Shown here: piece by piece, positions 38,401 through 43,945 of the stretch
How positions within the stretch are numbered: the stretch's first letter is position 1
How the letters are laid out: every line of letters begins with the position of its first letter
DNA from: Pseudomonas frederiksbergensis
Lineage (GTDB): Bacteria; Pseudomonadota; Gammaproteobacteria; Pseudomonadales; Pseudomonadaceae
DNA: 64,000 nt
Assembly: GCF_000802155.2 (NCBI RefSeq)
Contig: NZ_JQGJ02000002.1
Span: forward strand, 124,001 to 188,000
Direction: 5' to 3'
Made by a program: the position numbers and the translations under genes
The notes under the pieces: generated by a model
Told to the model about the DNA's origin: nothing
Seen by the model: only the letters and a program-made list of their open reading frames with translations
Database searches by the model: none

Positions 38401-39076
38401 CATTCTGCTGGGGCAAAGCCGGATCATGACCACCTTTGGTGGTTCGATCCTCGGCTGGTCGGCCCAGGGTGATATCAACGCCGGTCGCGGTTCGAAGACC
38501 ACCGTGGTCTACACGCCGCCCAAGCGCTTGTACGACACCTGGGGCAACGTGACCCTTTCGCCATCGGTGCCGAGCACGGGGGCGGGTATCGCCACCCTCA
38601 ACCCGATTCCGGAAGTGGCGCCGGGGGACATCGACCTGATCGCGCCGTTGGGCACCATCGATGCGGGCGAGGCGGGGATCCGGGTGTCGGGCAACGTCAA
38701 CATCGCGGCGTTGACCGTGGTGAACGCGGCCAACATCCAGACCCAGGGCAAGTCCACCGGCGTGCCGCTGGCGGCTTCGGTGAACACCGGGGCCATCACC
38801 TCGGCCAGTTCGGCGGCGTCCTCGGCGACACAGGCGGCGGAAGATGTGGCGCGTCAGCAGCAGAACACGGCGCGGCAGAACCAGGCATCGGTGTTCACGG
38901 TGCAGGTGGTGAGTTTCGGCTCCGAGCAACTGGCGCCCACACGCGACGGCGCCAGCCGTGAAGCACCGCGCACCTATGACCCGGCCAGCCCGGTCCAGGT
39001 ATTGGGCGCCGGGCCGTTGGATGAGCAGGCGCGGCAGCGGTTGACCGATGAAGAGCGGGGGCGGTTGAGCCTGTAA
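26441..39076 (+). CDS. pdtA: Giant two-partner-secretion exoprotein TpsA (PdtA-like filamentous hemagglutinin)
   Basis: About 4,211 residues. An N-terminal signal region (MLRLKPLAQAIALLMVAGNAHA) precedes the TPS domain (about residues 125-400; KAILNWETFNVGRNTTVDFQ, AVLNRV, GTVMLVNRNGIVFSGSSQVNV), which the TpsB partner recognises. The remainder is beta-helical filamentous-hemagglutinin repeat sequence with many GG-x-L/I strands, and a C-terminal region of the DUF3739 type (GGGIQMLTPGGGQTFGIEG). Size and gene order match P. aeruginosa PdtA, a phosphate-depletion-regulated surface protein linked to virulence. ATG 26441 has GGAAGG nine bases upstream; an ATG three codons earlier is nearly abutted by that site. 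It should be displayed or released at the cell surface. Internal repeats lie at 34876-35155 and 35537-35850. Confidence 0.9.
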   Translation: MLRCKPQTNLNAPRRDGELSMLRLKPLAQAIALLMVAGNAHAATAFSSAWFAAKGASQAGGAGRPATAQPGMPPPLAQQQRANAQLQRSLTNLNNTVAAIAAQQAAQAAGRQAALGQVQVVPDGLGEGGLKVDNSLTQGWLNAKGPQQTQAGGKTTVKIEQTADKAILNWETFNVGRNTTVDFQQQSDWAVLNRVNDPQARASQIQGQIKGNGTVMLVNRNGIVFSGSSQVNVRNLAAVAANISDEQFSQRGLYVDATGSQPTFTDAAGKIQVQQGALIETHRAATSTAGGGYALLLGSEVENAGSIITAKGQTTLAAGDSFYIRRGQGTSGNLRSTTRGNEVATSLKPGSSAGTVINSGLIQASTGDITLTGHRVQQNGVAVASSSVDTRGTVHLLNAFSDSTGSVTLGQGSATAVLLDAAGGSALDSQRNAGPAGLDGTPNNLISGRFNNLSSVVDRSDQSRVEIVSGGSVDFQNGSITLATGGQVAVSAAGRSLVRDGAVIDVSGAIGVKVAMESNSIKVNVQGNEQRDASVNREGGKLTNNDVWVDVRDLVYVPAGTNGYATDRWYTAGGLLEVGGYLGTRGHSVGEWAAQGGTLTFTGNDVVTQQAAQLNLSGGTLDVQSGYLRQSWLKGTNGRLYEVSRAPGDILYTGVYKGYEDHSQRWGQTDYYYNPLIAPRQRFEAGYTVGRDAGKLVVSTRNAVLEGQIVGEVYQGERQTQAPNLNLDGYQQSQNAVARRAQLWVGSYTPIYDKASGVINSGLNPTFDQVTVGKVADKIAAGLDLTSVIGTDRQGKLVLDNGLLNDFQLGALKVAARESIQVDGALKVADGGDITLFAPQIEVDANLTARGGRIALGNVLEQVRTDNFKIEDVTLSPVAGQRAKVALADGVTLNTAGLWSNLLLDGGDRQGLPFINGGRVSVRSGGDIDLGQGSLIDVSSGAAVMADGKTRGGKGGDLTLTAGLSALFDNGALNLDGELRGTGVTGGGTLKLAANKVLIGNSGSPLKPGTLQLGGDFFDKGFSAYDITGNHGLTVADGTRVDVTMPVYRFGEQALSTGSDAEPADALQRWTPQLYQEDAIKGVLTQRRGASLSLNAGTANSSAADMASTVLNLGKGSVISVDPGQGIDVRSIGQLTANGTLNAWGGRVSLSGLSINDVNGERVNAQGHGRSIWLGEQALIDVSSRAVTAQDVRGRTYGLVRDGGQIVIGGQIDVAKGSASAPELFVVMREGSRLQADGSQAMLDVPGQGRTSVTSNGGSISLASANGLYLDGEFSARSGGAGAAGGSLSVALETPYYRNDALSERVMQVRELMLGQNAQATLLGDTAETSADSLVYGHGRLGVDQVQSGGFDNLALLSNGLLSIEGDVSLSLDQSLSLYARGFVTSASAPADTRVQLNASHVLLSGPAAALLNKDQYTRPLINGDVSRLANKAVFSIDADLLDVQGSVMFSSKGTVRQADGSTVALDRAGFDRVQLSSQGDLRFLAGFSSEGLPTGFTTQLVTPSDMLLQAAQVYPTTGVGARVLAGWSIAEGGNPQYDSLRSLVIGRTGLATSQVPHSAFGRLQLGSARIEQGGVVRAPLGLIEIGTSGGPGEAITDRINLLPGSLTSVSGAGLVLPYGGTADGQSYTYAGKKVVLLGQGAVPSDSADLNVGVILGGRSVEGQEGSVLDLSGGGELLGAGFISGRGGSTDARFNPLVQIGANGGFTLPGLSTNPVYAIVPGNQSQYAPVAPEGGAVDPRVGQQITIGAGVPGLAAGTYTLMPSTYALLPGAFRVEVNGLAGQGSATGAQRMRNGSWTTVGALSVANTGQRNSLSSQVILTSGEVLRRYSQYNETSYAQYAVADAARLGVPRALLPVDAKTLKLNLVKGAGDQAFSFKGIGKFAPQTGGYGGTVAVVASNRTPLEVVAEGRGVTPGFEGVTLSAESLNALNASRQVIGGQFFVRYGQGGNYITPQRVSRSVALREGATLAAPEVFLLADGGELLVEQGAAINTIGRGKAAYDARDGFIYNFNVVRQNYSSLAASNGLLNVLAPASGTTGTVNIGGCSLTPCSGVTRIHSEGSIVAASGSSLQLDDQVRYGTRHLTLALSNINVGTTQALGDAATRLVLPAGLSLSQTVLDRLLRGDAEYGAPALESLELSASQALNFYGTVSLDTYDPTTGKSRLANLMLSTPAIYGAGTANDVASIRTANLIWNGAVGAPGSVIAGGAGTGAGRLDIQAQRIEFGYSEFAQPSSITTLDRLALGFANVNLSASERLTANHKGSLAVYQSQGAYDAKTGYAYSGGNLNILTPLLTGEAGSINRITAGGALNVAGTTAKPGTVSGLGGELSLKGASLNLASAVVLPSGKLTLSATDELTLADGSLIDVAGRAVTFNDVTRYSAGGEVILKSQNGNIRQAGGSSIDLSARHNQAGRLSAVALGSAAGVVDLQGRILASSTGEYDAGGTLMPYLAGGVEIQAQRLGGNGSLSEQFAALNQRLNDGQVFGSRSFQLKQGDLVIGNELKASTISVSLDNGNLLVAGKVDASGERVGSIRLAAGGSLTLGGNAMLDAHGNRLRVDSYGKIIDSPNRAMVDLTSRGGVLTLADGARIDLRHGTAARAGQYDGRARGTLELNARRSGPDATYGDIAIEASANLDIQGARSIAVNGMWQYSDAEYGSDPAASGRPYQIIDKAYLDRKHGDSTKFITAAHGNSDLMQRKLAGLNNARYADAFHLRPGVEIVSATADGDLVVQGDLDLSGYRYASVNPHTQKTAVYGSGEVGALTLRAGGDLSIYGSINDGFAPPPPTRDDKGWVLLPGIDFTGGDIIVPGAGVTLADGTAFPAGATLNYDLPIKDVTLAAGTRLPVAAVLDQPLNLPAGTVLAAAVHDAAGNLLFAAGTLLSQAQTLEAGSRLGAGSVLSGAATLRGFTWPKGVALPNVANAGNAQTNILKLDNSLVLNRGSVIPSGTDVKLPNGVESVQLRPDVAGSDGRLWAIAPMLAEGSQSWSLRLVAGADTTAADSRVVQPDPVQGDLRLADSHYGMFGKPVPAKGTYQWTQQGVDELAAAGFTVELGQAVGLEVVSNFGYDSVDAFCADFAGICALQASYKWTKAAEEELAGSGFEVKAGEVISQAAAQFFNFDSVQSLCDAAAHICAPAEVDYEPVAGSGRPSVIRTGTGDLELLSGGSLRMDSLFGIYTAGTSSAPTFPGDPYNQPKALGQPKTPDANGKVLNDEDGSNEKLVDGGAESLYRAWYPDAGGNLLLKVGGNLSGNLTAPAATPVGRPNPADIGQDSANVGNWLWRQGNGDPVNNQPTAWWINFGSYTASTVTGGADQMAAFSGFGTLGGGDLEVQVKGDAGVLNRLAGSDFNSNINPRSQGLLLAVGSTGRVGADGSLQLTGGGDLDLRVGGALNPDSVFTSGHLNGAVINLRGHAQIDSGAIGRIDLRYGNVASAQSPGETRAYDSFRATRSNPTGGLTLMPGDATFNLTTSGDLVVMDVADPGRAPMMSVSPFKIDATNGSGVSWFTLWTANTAVDLWSSGGNLTPVVPEVETDLAVVYPSIVRAVAANGSLYYGKSSVWDGTGYDGNDRPALLLAPGINSELQFMAGDSIYGGDMSVSRSGASSAALATPFRPAFVGMDGFVIKTSNLSADGNLARPDTNILPLFAFDTSSTSGEWALNDDPARFYALEGDLLAVTSGRSMTSASVGRWPGRIAYEGAGAVRMMAGRDIVSSGIPLGGSLSSNSQAGAYTSNGNLFIHNNPTDISIVSAGRDILYSSFNVAGPGLLEITAGRNILMDDKVSITSIGAVVPGDSRSGASLVLQAGAGLDGADYQRFVKAYLDPANQALAGVPLADQDGKVAKTYEAELVKWLKARFGFSGDTEQARSFFAALPAEQQRVFARDVYFAELKAGGREYNEVDGVRQGSYLRGREAIDWLFPSKDVAGNAITYKGDITMFGGAGVHTDFGGGIQMLTPGGGQTFGIEGNAPPSTAGVITQGEGDIQLYAKNSILLGQSRIMTTFGGSILGWSAQGDINAGRGSKTTVVYTPPKRLYDTWGNVTLSPSVPSTGAGIATLNPIPEVAPGDIDLIAPLGTIDAGEAGIRVSGNVNIAALTVVNAANIQTQGKSTGVPLAASVNTGAITSASSAASSATQAAEDVARQQQNTARQNQASVFTVQVVSFGSEQLAPTRDGASREAPRTYDPASPVQVLGAGPLDEQARQRLTDEERGRLSL
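34876..35155 (+). repeat. Short beta-repeat block inside tpsA
   Basis: The encoded residues repeat a short unit of about 13-20 residues of the form L-A-x-G-T-x-L/F-P (for example TLADGTAFPAGATLN, TLAAGTRLPVAAVLD, NLPAGTVLAAAV, FAAGTLLSQAQTL, EAGSRLGAGSVL). This is distinct from the surrounding longer hemagglutinin repeats. Confidence 0.6.
35537..35850 (+). repeat. Internal duplication with paired cysteines in tpsA
   Basis: Two adjacent units encode Y-x-W-T-x2-(G/A)-x-(D/E)-ELA-x2-GF-x-V-x2-G and then N-(Y/F)-DSV-x2-(F/L)-C-x6-IC. Unit one is at about 35537-35680, unit two at about 35695-35850. Cysteines are rare elsewhere in this protein. Confidence 0.7.
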
Positions 39077-39131
39077 ACCGAGTCGCGGCCTTCGCGAGCA
39101 GGCTCGCTCCCAGAGGGGGAATGGATACCCC

Positions 39132-39293
39132 TGTGGCGAGGGAGCTTGCTCCGCTGGGTCGGTCCGACGTCTTGGGCGCAGCAGCCCCCAGCTAGTCACC
39201 ACAGTGTGTCAGGCTGATTCTCCATCAGTCTTTTTGGGGCTACTTCGCCCGAGACGTCGGACCGACCCAGCGGGAGCAAGCTCCCTCGCCACG
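39132..39293. repeat. REPIN (inverted REP pair) downstream of tpsA
   Basis: The left arm TGTGGCGAGGGAGCTTGCTC continues through GGGTCGGTCCGACG. The right arm around 39247-39293 is its inverted copy (CGTCGGACCGACCC then GGGAGCAAGCTCCCTCGCCA). About 70 unrelated bases lie between. The arms match those of the REPIN at 15842-15971. Confidence 0.85.
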
Positions 39294-39327
39294 GGCAGCG
39301 CCCAAGATCCCACCAGCATTCACGTAA

Positions 39328-39354
39328 ATGAAGCTTTCATGACAAAAGTTCGGT
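39328..39354 (+). promoter_or_regulatory. Shared 27-base promoter motif, copy B (upstream of phdA)
   Basis: ATGAAGCTTTCAT, GACA, three bases, then GTTCGGT: 22 of 27 bases identical to copy A at 26314-26340, with the same internal spacing. It ends 92 bases before the phdA start, a distance close to the 100 bases seen for tpsA. Confidence 0.55.
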
Positions 39355-39446
39355 AGCACATCGCCATTCCCGTCATGCCTGTGTGACGTGTTCGAGGGGA
39401 CCTTTCAGGTCGTTTGGAGCCGGGGCGCGAAGCCGGGAGTGAGGCG

Positions 39447-40058
39447 ATGGGGACTATGGAACGTTATTCGAAAGTGGGCATGCAGGAGCTTGACCAGCGG
39501 CTGTCGAAAATCGTCGAGGCGGCGCGCAAGCAGCCGGTCTCGGTGTATCGCTACGGCGCGCCGTGGGTCTGGATCGTTTCCCAGGATGACTGGCAGGGCG
39601 CGCTCAAGGAAGTGTCCAGCTACATTCCCCAGGGCCATTCCCTGGTGCTGTTGCGGCCACAGATCGACGACCTGCTGGCCGAACACCGCGACGTGCTGCA
39701 AGGCCTCAACGCCGAGGCCGGCATGCTGATCGCACCGCAAACCGCGATGCACATCCTGCTGTTGCAACTGCTCTATTCGGTGCCCAGCGAGCAGCAACTC
39801 TACGAACAACTCAATTACAACCTGCTGTTCCGCTGGTTCGTCGGCCTGGACCTGAACCAGAAGGTCTGGAGCTTCAACGTCTTGAGTAAGGACCTTGCCA
39901 CGCTGCTGGGCGATGCGCGGGCGGTGAGGCTCATCCAGAAAATCATCGGTGAAGTGTTCTGTGGCGCCTTGCTGCAAATGCCGGAGTTCTCGCTGAACTT
40001 CGCGCTGCTGCACACCTGGCTGGCACGGCACGCCACGACATCGACCGCAAGCAATTGA
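39447..40058 (+). CDS. phdA: PhdA-like protein: PhD antitoxin-type domain fused to a transposase DUF772 segment
   Basis: 203 residues in two parts. Residues about 4-60 (RYSKVGMQELDQRLSKIVEAA, PVSVYRYGAPWVWIVSQDDW) resemble a Phd/YefM antitoxin N-terminal domain. Residues about 100-180 (TAMHILLLQLLYSVPSEQQL, YEQLNYNLLFRWFVGLDLNQ, KVWSFNVLSKDLATLL) match the DUF772 N-terminal part of IS5-type transposases. No DDE catalytic domain follows. P. aeruginosa has PhdA (PA0691) at the same place, linked to control of phage-mediated lysis in biofilms. No toxin gene adjoins. The start at 39447 has GGGAG eight bases upstream. It overlaps the reading frame of the TpsB gene at TTGA. Confidence 0.75.
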   Translation: MGTMERYSKVGMQELDQRLSKIVEAARKQPVSVYRYGAPWVWIVSQDDWQGALKEVSSYIPQGHSLVLLRPQIDDLLAEHRDVLQGLNAEAGMLIAPQTAMHILLLQLLYSVPSEQQLYEQLNYNLLFRWFVGLDLNQKVWSFNVLSKDLATLLGDARAVRLIQKIIGEVFCGALLQMPEFSLNFALLHTWLARHATTSTASN

Positions 40059-40084
40059 GCCGTACTTTGAATTCAGGGGGTGGT

Positions 40085-41689
40085 GTGGAGCATTTCTTCA
40101 AATCGCGGCCGGCGCTGTGGGGCTGGCTGCTGTTGACGGTCGGGGGGCCGTCGGCATTCGCCGCAGAAGGAGGGCCGGAGGCCGAAGCGGCGCCGGTTCG
40201 CCTGGTGGACGTCAACGAGTACTTCGTGCGCGGCAACACCGTGCTCGATGCCCGGGCGATCGAGGAAGCGGTGTACCCGTTCCTCGGTCCGCAAAAGACT
40301 TTGGACGACATCGAAGGCGCTCGCGAAGCCCTGCAAAAGATCTATCAGGCCCGCGGCTACCAATCGGTGTTCGTCGAACTGCCCGAGCAGAAAGTCGAAG
40401 ACGGCATCGTCTACCTGCAAGTCAGCGAGACCAAGATCGGCCGCGTGCGGGTCGTCGGCGCCAAGCACTATTCGCCGGTGGAAATCCGCGAAGACGTGCC
40501 GGCGCTGAAGGAAGGCGAGGTGCCGGACTTTGCCCAGGTCCAGACCGAGCTGGCGAAATTGAACAAGACCCCGGGGCGCCAGGTGATGCCGCTGGTGCGC
40601 GAAGGCCAACGCCCCGGCACCATGGATGTCGACTTGCAGGTCGAGGACCAAGACCCGTGGCAAGCCAGCCTGGGCCTGAACAACGATTACAGCGCCGACA
40701 CCGAGAAGCTGCGCACCGTCGCCAGCCTGGGCTACAACAACCTCTGGCAACTGGGCCACAGCGTCTCGCTGACGTTCTTCACCGCGCCCCAGGACACCGA
40801 CAACGCCAAGGTCTGGTCGGGCTCCTACACCGCGCCGCTGAGCGAACGCTGGAGCCTGCAATTTTCCGGCTACCAGTCCGACAGTAACGTGGCGACCGTC
40901 GGCGGTAGCAACGTGTTGGGCAAAGGTCATTCCTACGGCGTATCGGCGATCTACAGCCTGCCGTCCAGCGGGGCATGGGCCAACAGCTTCTCGGTCGGGG
41001 TGGACTTCAAGGACTTCGACGAAGAACTCAACCTGGGCGGCGCCAGCGACAAGGCACCGCTCAAGTACGCACCGTTCACCTTCGCCTACAACGGATTTCG
41101 CTACACCCAAGCCAGCCAGTTGGGCCTCGGGCTGAGCCTGGTGGCGGGCACCCGCAGCCTGCTCGGCTACGGCAGTACCGATGAAGAGTTCGACTACAAG
41201 CGCTATCGCGCCAGCCCCAGTTTCGCGGTGCTCAAGGGCGACGGCAATTACACCTTCACCTTCGGCAACGATTGGCAGACCGCCTCCAAGGCAGCCTTCC
41301 AATTGGCTTCCGGGCCGCTGGTTTCCAACGAGCAATTCTCCGCCGGTGGCGCCACATCGGTGCGCGGCTACCTGGCCGCCGAGCGCACCGGTGACGACGG
41401 CTACCTCTTGTCCCAAGAGCTGCGCACGCCGTCCCTCGCCAAGTTCCTCGGCAGCTATGTCCAGGAATGGCGTTTCTACGCTTTTGCCGAAGGCGCGCAG
41501 TTGTACCTGCGCGACGAACTGCCCGACCAGGATCCCGACTACAGCCTCGCCAGCGTCGGCCTCGGTACCCGCGCAAGCCTGAGCAAATGGCTGTCGGGCA
41601 GCCTCGACTGGGGCTTCCCGCTGCTCGACGGGCCGAACACCACGAAACAGGAGTCGCGCCTGCACTTCAACCTGCAAGCGACGTTTTGA
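40085..41689 (+). CDS. pdtB: Two-partner-secretion outer-membrane transporter TpsB (PdtB-like, ShlB/FhaC family)
   Basis: 534 residues. A signal peptide (HFFKSRPALWGWLLLTVGGPSAFA) leads to POTRA domains (YFVRGNTVLDARAIEEAVYPFLGPQKTLDDIEGAREALQ and KIGRVRVVGAKHYSPVEIREDVPALKEGEV) and a 16-strand barrel ending in F. The diagnostic VRGY motif of Omp85/TpsB transporters is present in SAGGATSVRGYLAAE. It exports the TpsA protein encoded 1 kb upstream. GTG 40085 has AGGGGG four bases before it; TTG 40055, overlapping the phdA stop, is an alternative start that would lengthen the signal peptide. Confidence 0.92.
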   Translation: MEHFFKSRPALWGWLLLTVGGPSAFAAEGGPEAEAAPVRLVDVNEYFVRGNTVLDARAIEEAVYPFLGPQKTLDDIEGAREALQKIYQARGYQSVFVELPEQKVEDGIVYLQVSETKIGRVRVVGAKHYSPVEIREDVPALKEGEVPDFAQVQTELAKLNKTPGRQVMPLVREGQRPGTMDVDLQVEDQDPWQASLGLNNDYSADTEKLRTVASLGYNNLWQLGHSVSLTFFTAPQDTDNAKVWSGSYTAPLSERWSLQFSGYQSDSNVATVGGSNVLGKGHSYGVSAIYSLPSSGAWANSFSVGVDFKDFDEELNLGGASDKAPLKYAPFTFAYNGFRYTQASQLGLGLSLVAGTRSLLGYGSTDEEFDYKRYRASPSFAVLKGDGNYTFTFGNDWQTASKAAFQLASGPLVSNEQFSAGGATSVRGYLAAERTGDDGYLLSQELRTPSLAKFLGSYVQEWRFYAFAEGAQLYLRDELPDQDPDYSLASVGLGTRASLSKWLSGSLDWGFPLLDGPNTTKQESRLHFNLQATF

Positions 41690-41706
41690 ACCCAGGAGTC
41701 ATGTCC

Positions 41707-43506
41707 ATGCAACGCTTATTGATACCGCTGTTGATCTGCCTGGGGCTGCTGCTTCCGGCCACCGCCAACGCCTGGTGGCAGGACGATTGGCACTACCGCA
41801 AACAGATCTCCGTAGACACCACGCCCCAAGGCGCGGCCATCGCCCAAGCGTTGGGCCGCACCGCGCTGCTGGTGCGCCTGCACACCGGCAACTTCACCTT
41901 CGACGGCGTCAAGGAAGACGGTTCGGACCTGCGCTTCGTCAGTGCCGACGACAAGACCGTGCTCAATCACCAGATCGAGAGCTTCGATCCGCTGATGGGC
42001 ATGGCGCTGATCTGGGTCGACGTGCCTAACGTTGACGGCGGCCAGCGCCAGGACCTGTGGATGTACTACGGCAACCAGAAAGCCCCGGCCACGGCCAGCG
42101 GCCAGTTGACCTTCGACCCGGATTACACCGCGCTGTACCACTTCGACACTGCCACCGGCGTGCCGTCCAAGGACACCACGGCCTATGGCAACAATGCCCA
42201 GGGCGCGGTCGGCGTGAGCATCGACGGCGTGATCGGACGGGCCTTGCAATTCAATGGCCAGCCGCTGCTGCTACCCGCCAGTCCTTCGTTGCAACACGCC
42301 GCCGGGGCTGCGTTTACCTTCAGCAGCTGGCTGCGCCAGGATGACGCCAGTGGCGAGCAAATCATCCTGAGCCGTCGCGACGAAGCTGCCAGCCTATTGG
42401 TTGGCGTCAACCAGGGCGTGCCGTTCGTAGCAATCAATGACCAGCGCGCGGTCTCGACCCAACCGCTGAACCCCGGACAATGGCAGCACCTGGCGTTGAC
42501 CGCCTCGGGTGACCGGGTCGTGCTGTACGTCAATGGACGTGAAACCGCGAGCCTCGCCGTGGCGATGCCGGCGTTCAATTCGCCGATTGCCTTGGGCGCA
42601 GATGTTTCCGCAGGCACCTTCGTGCCATTCAGCGGCGCCATCGACGAAGCGCGCATCTCCAAGGTTGCGCGGCCGGCACCGCAGCTCTTGGCCGATGCGA
42701 ATGCCCAGGGCGCCGAATCGAAACTGGTGGCCTATGGCGTCGATGAAGAGCAGTCCGGCTTCGGTTTCGGCAGCCTCGGTTTCCTCCTCAACGCAGTGCC
42801 GCTCGACGCTTGGGTGATCATCGCCGTGCTGGTACTGATGATGTTCCAGTCGTGGGTCATCATGATCCGCAAGAACCGCATGGTGAGTCGTCTCAGCGCC
42901 GCCAACGAAGCCTTCCGCGAGCAGTTCGCCCGGGTTGGCACGCGCCTGGAAATGTTTGCCGACGATAAGGAACTGGCCCAGCGCCTGCAGCATTCGTCCC
43001 TGTGGCGGCTGTACCTGGTGGCGGTCAAGGAAATCCGCACCCGCCGCGAGCAGGGCGCCGATACCTCGTCGGTCTCGGCCGCCACGATTGAGGCGATCCG
43101 CTGCTCCATGGACGGCGTGCGCACCCGCGAAAACCAGGCATTGAGTTCGAAACTTTCCACCCTGTCCAACGCCATCGCCGGCGGCCCGTATATCGGCCTG
43201 CTCGGCACGGTGTTGGGGATCATGGTGGTGTTCCTCGGCACCGCGATGGCCGGTGACGTGAACATCAACGCCATCGCCCCGGGCATGGCCGCCGCCTTGC
43301 TTGCCACCGCCATGGGCCTGTTCGTCGCGATTCCGGCGCTGTTTGGCTACAACCGGCTGATCACCCGCAACAAGGAAGTCAGCGCCGACATGCGGGTGTT
43401 CGTCGATGAGTTCATCACGCGCCTGGCGGAGATGCATGGCGAAGGCCAATCCGGTGAAGCGGCTCATCGCCGTGACCATCACGTTCAATCGTCCGTACCG
43501 GCCTGA
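41707..43506 (+). CDS. exbB2: ExbB-type proton channel fused to DUF2341/LamG-like periplasmic region
   Basis: 599 residues. After a signal peptide (LLIPLLICLGLLLPATANA) comes a DUF2341 domain (WWQDDWHYRKQISVD, ALIWVDVPNVDGG-QDLWMYYGN), then a LamG/concanavalin-like domain (about 140-330; AALYHFDTATG..., AGAAFTFSSWLRQDD, PFSGAIDEARISKVARP). A membrane helix (VPLDAWVIIAVLVLMMFQSWVIMI) joins it to the MotA/TolQ/ExbB channel (SNAIAGGPYIGLLGTVLGIMVVF, APGMAAALLATAMGLFVAIPAL). Ordinary ExbB is about 240 residues. It should power the TonB-like protein encoded two genes downstream. AGGAG eight bases before ATG 41707 sets the start. Confidence 0.88.
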   Translation: MQRLLIPLLICLGLLLPATANAWWQDDWHYRKQISVDTTPQGAAIAQALGRTALLVRLHTGNFTFDGVKEDGSDLRFVSADDKTVLNHQIESFDPLMGMALIWVDVPNVDGGQRQDLWMYYGNQKAPATASGQLTFDPDYTALYHFDTATGVPSKDTTAYGNNAQGAVGVSIDGVIGRALQFNGQPLLLPASPSLQHAAGAAFTFSSWLRQDDASGEQIILSRRDEAASLLVGVNQGVPFVAINDQRAVSTQPLNPGQWQHLALTASGDRVVLYVNGRETASLAVAMPAFNSPIALGADVSAGTFVPFSGAIDEARISKVARPAPQLLADANAQGAESKLVAYGVDEEQSGFGFGSLGFLLNAVPLDAWVIIAVLVLMMFQSWVIMIRKNRMVSRLSAANEAFREQFARVGTRLEMFADDKELAQRLQHSSLWRLYLVAVKEIRTRREQGADTSSVSAATIEAIRCSMDGVRTRENQALSSKLSTLSNAIAGGPYIGLLGTVLGIMVVFLGTAMAGDVNINAIAPGMAAALLATAMGLFVAIPALFGYNRLITRNKEVSADMRVFVDEFITRLAEMHGEGQSGEAAHRRDHHVQSSVPA

Positions 43507-43517
43507 GGAGCATCGTC

Positions 43518-43943
43518 ATGGCTAGCGTAAATGCGTCACACGATGACGACGATGATGCAGCGGTCGACAGCATCAACATCACGCCGCTGGTGGATGTGCT
43601 CATGGTGGTGCTGGTGATGTTCATCCTCACCGCCACGGCCCAGGTGTCGGGCATCCAGATCAACCTGCCCAAGGCCAGCGCCTCGGTGTCGTTGTCGGAA
43701 GCCAAGACCAAGGCGATCTCGGTGAATGACGGTGGGCAGGTGTTCCTCGATGCCTACCCGGTGACCCTGGCCGAGCTGGAGGAGCGCTTGCGCATCGAGA
43801 AGGCCCAGAGTCCGGACTTTCCGGTCATCGTGCGCGGCGACGCGACGGTGCAGTACCAGAAGGTCATCGAAGTGCTGGACCTGTTGCGGCGCCTGGAACT
43901 GTCCCAGGTCGGTCTGGTGACCGGCAAACCGAGCCAGGGCTGA
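43518..43943 (+). CDS. exbD2: ExbD-type biopolymer transport protein
   Basis: 141 residues. An acidic N-terminus (SHDDDDDAAVD) precedes one membrane helix, INITPLVDVLMVVLVMFILTA, carrying the essential Asp (residue 26) of ExbD/TolR. The periplasmic domain follows (QVSGIQINLPKASAS, GQVFLDAYPVTLAELEERL, VIVRGDATVQYQKVIEVLDLLR). It forms the proton-motive-force complex with the ExbB fusion 11 bases upstream. It is followed two bases later by the TonB-like gene. Confidence 0.95.
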   Translation: MASVNASHDDDDDAAVDSINITPLVDVLMVVLVMFILTATAQVSGIQINLPKASASVSLSEAKTKAISVNDGGQVFLDAYPVTLAELEERLRIEKAQSPDFPVIVRGDATVQYQKVIEVLDLLRRLELSQVGLVTGKPSQG

Positions 43944-43945
43944 TC

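Larger units (their letters stand above)
39077..39446. other. 370-base gap between tpsA and phdA: REP elements and a promoter motif
   Basis: No gene is seen. The gap holds a REP-like fragment (about 39089-39110), a full REPIN (39132-39293) and copy B of the shared promoter motif (39328-39354). The phdA-pdtB-exb run therefore probably has its own promoter rather than relying on tpsA read-through. Confidence 0.75.

Noticed and set aside
40073..41677. 534-residue open frame opposite pdtB
   Set aside because: Shadow of the TpsB gene with its VRGY motif; the minus-strand translation has low-complexity composition and no domain.
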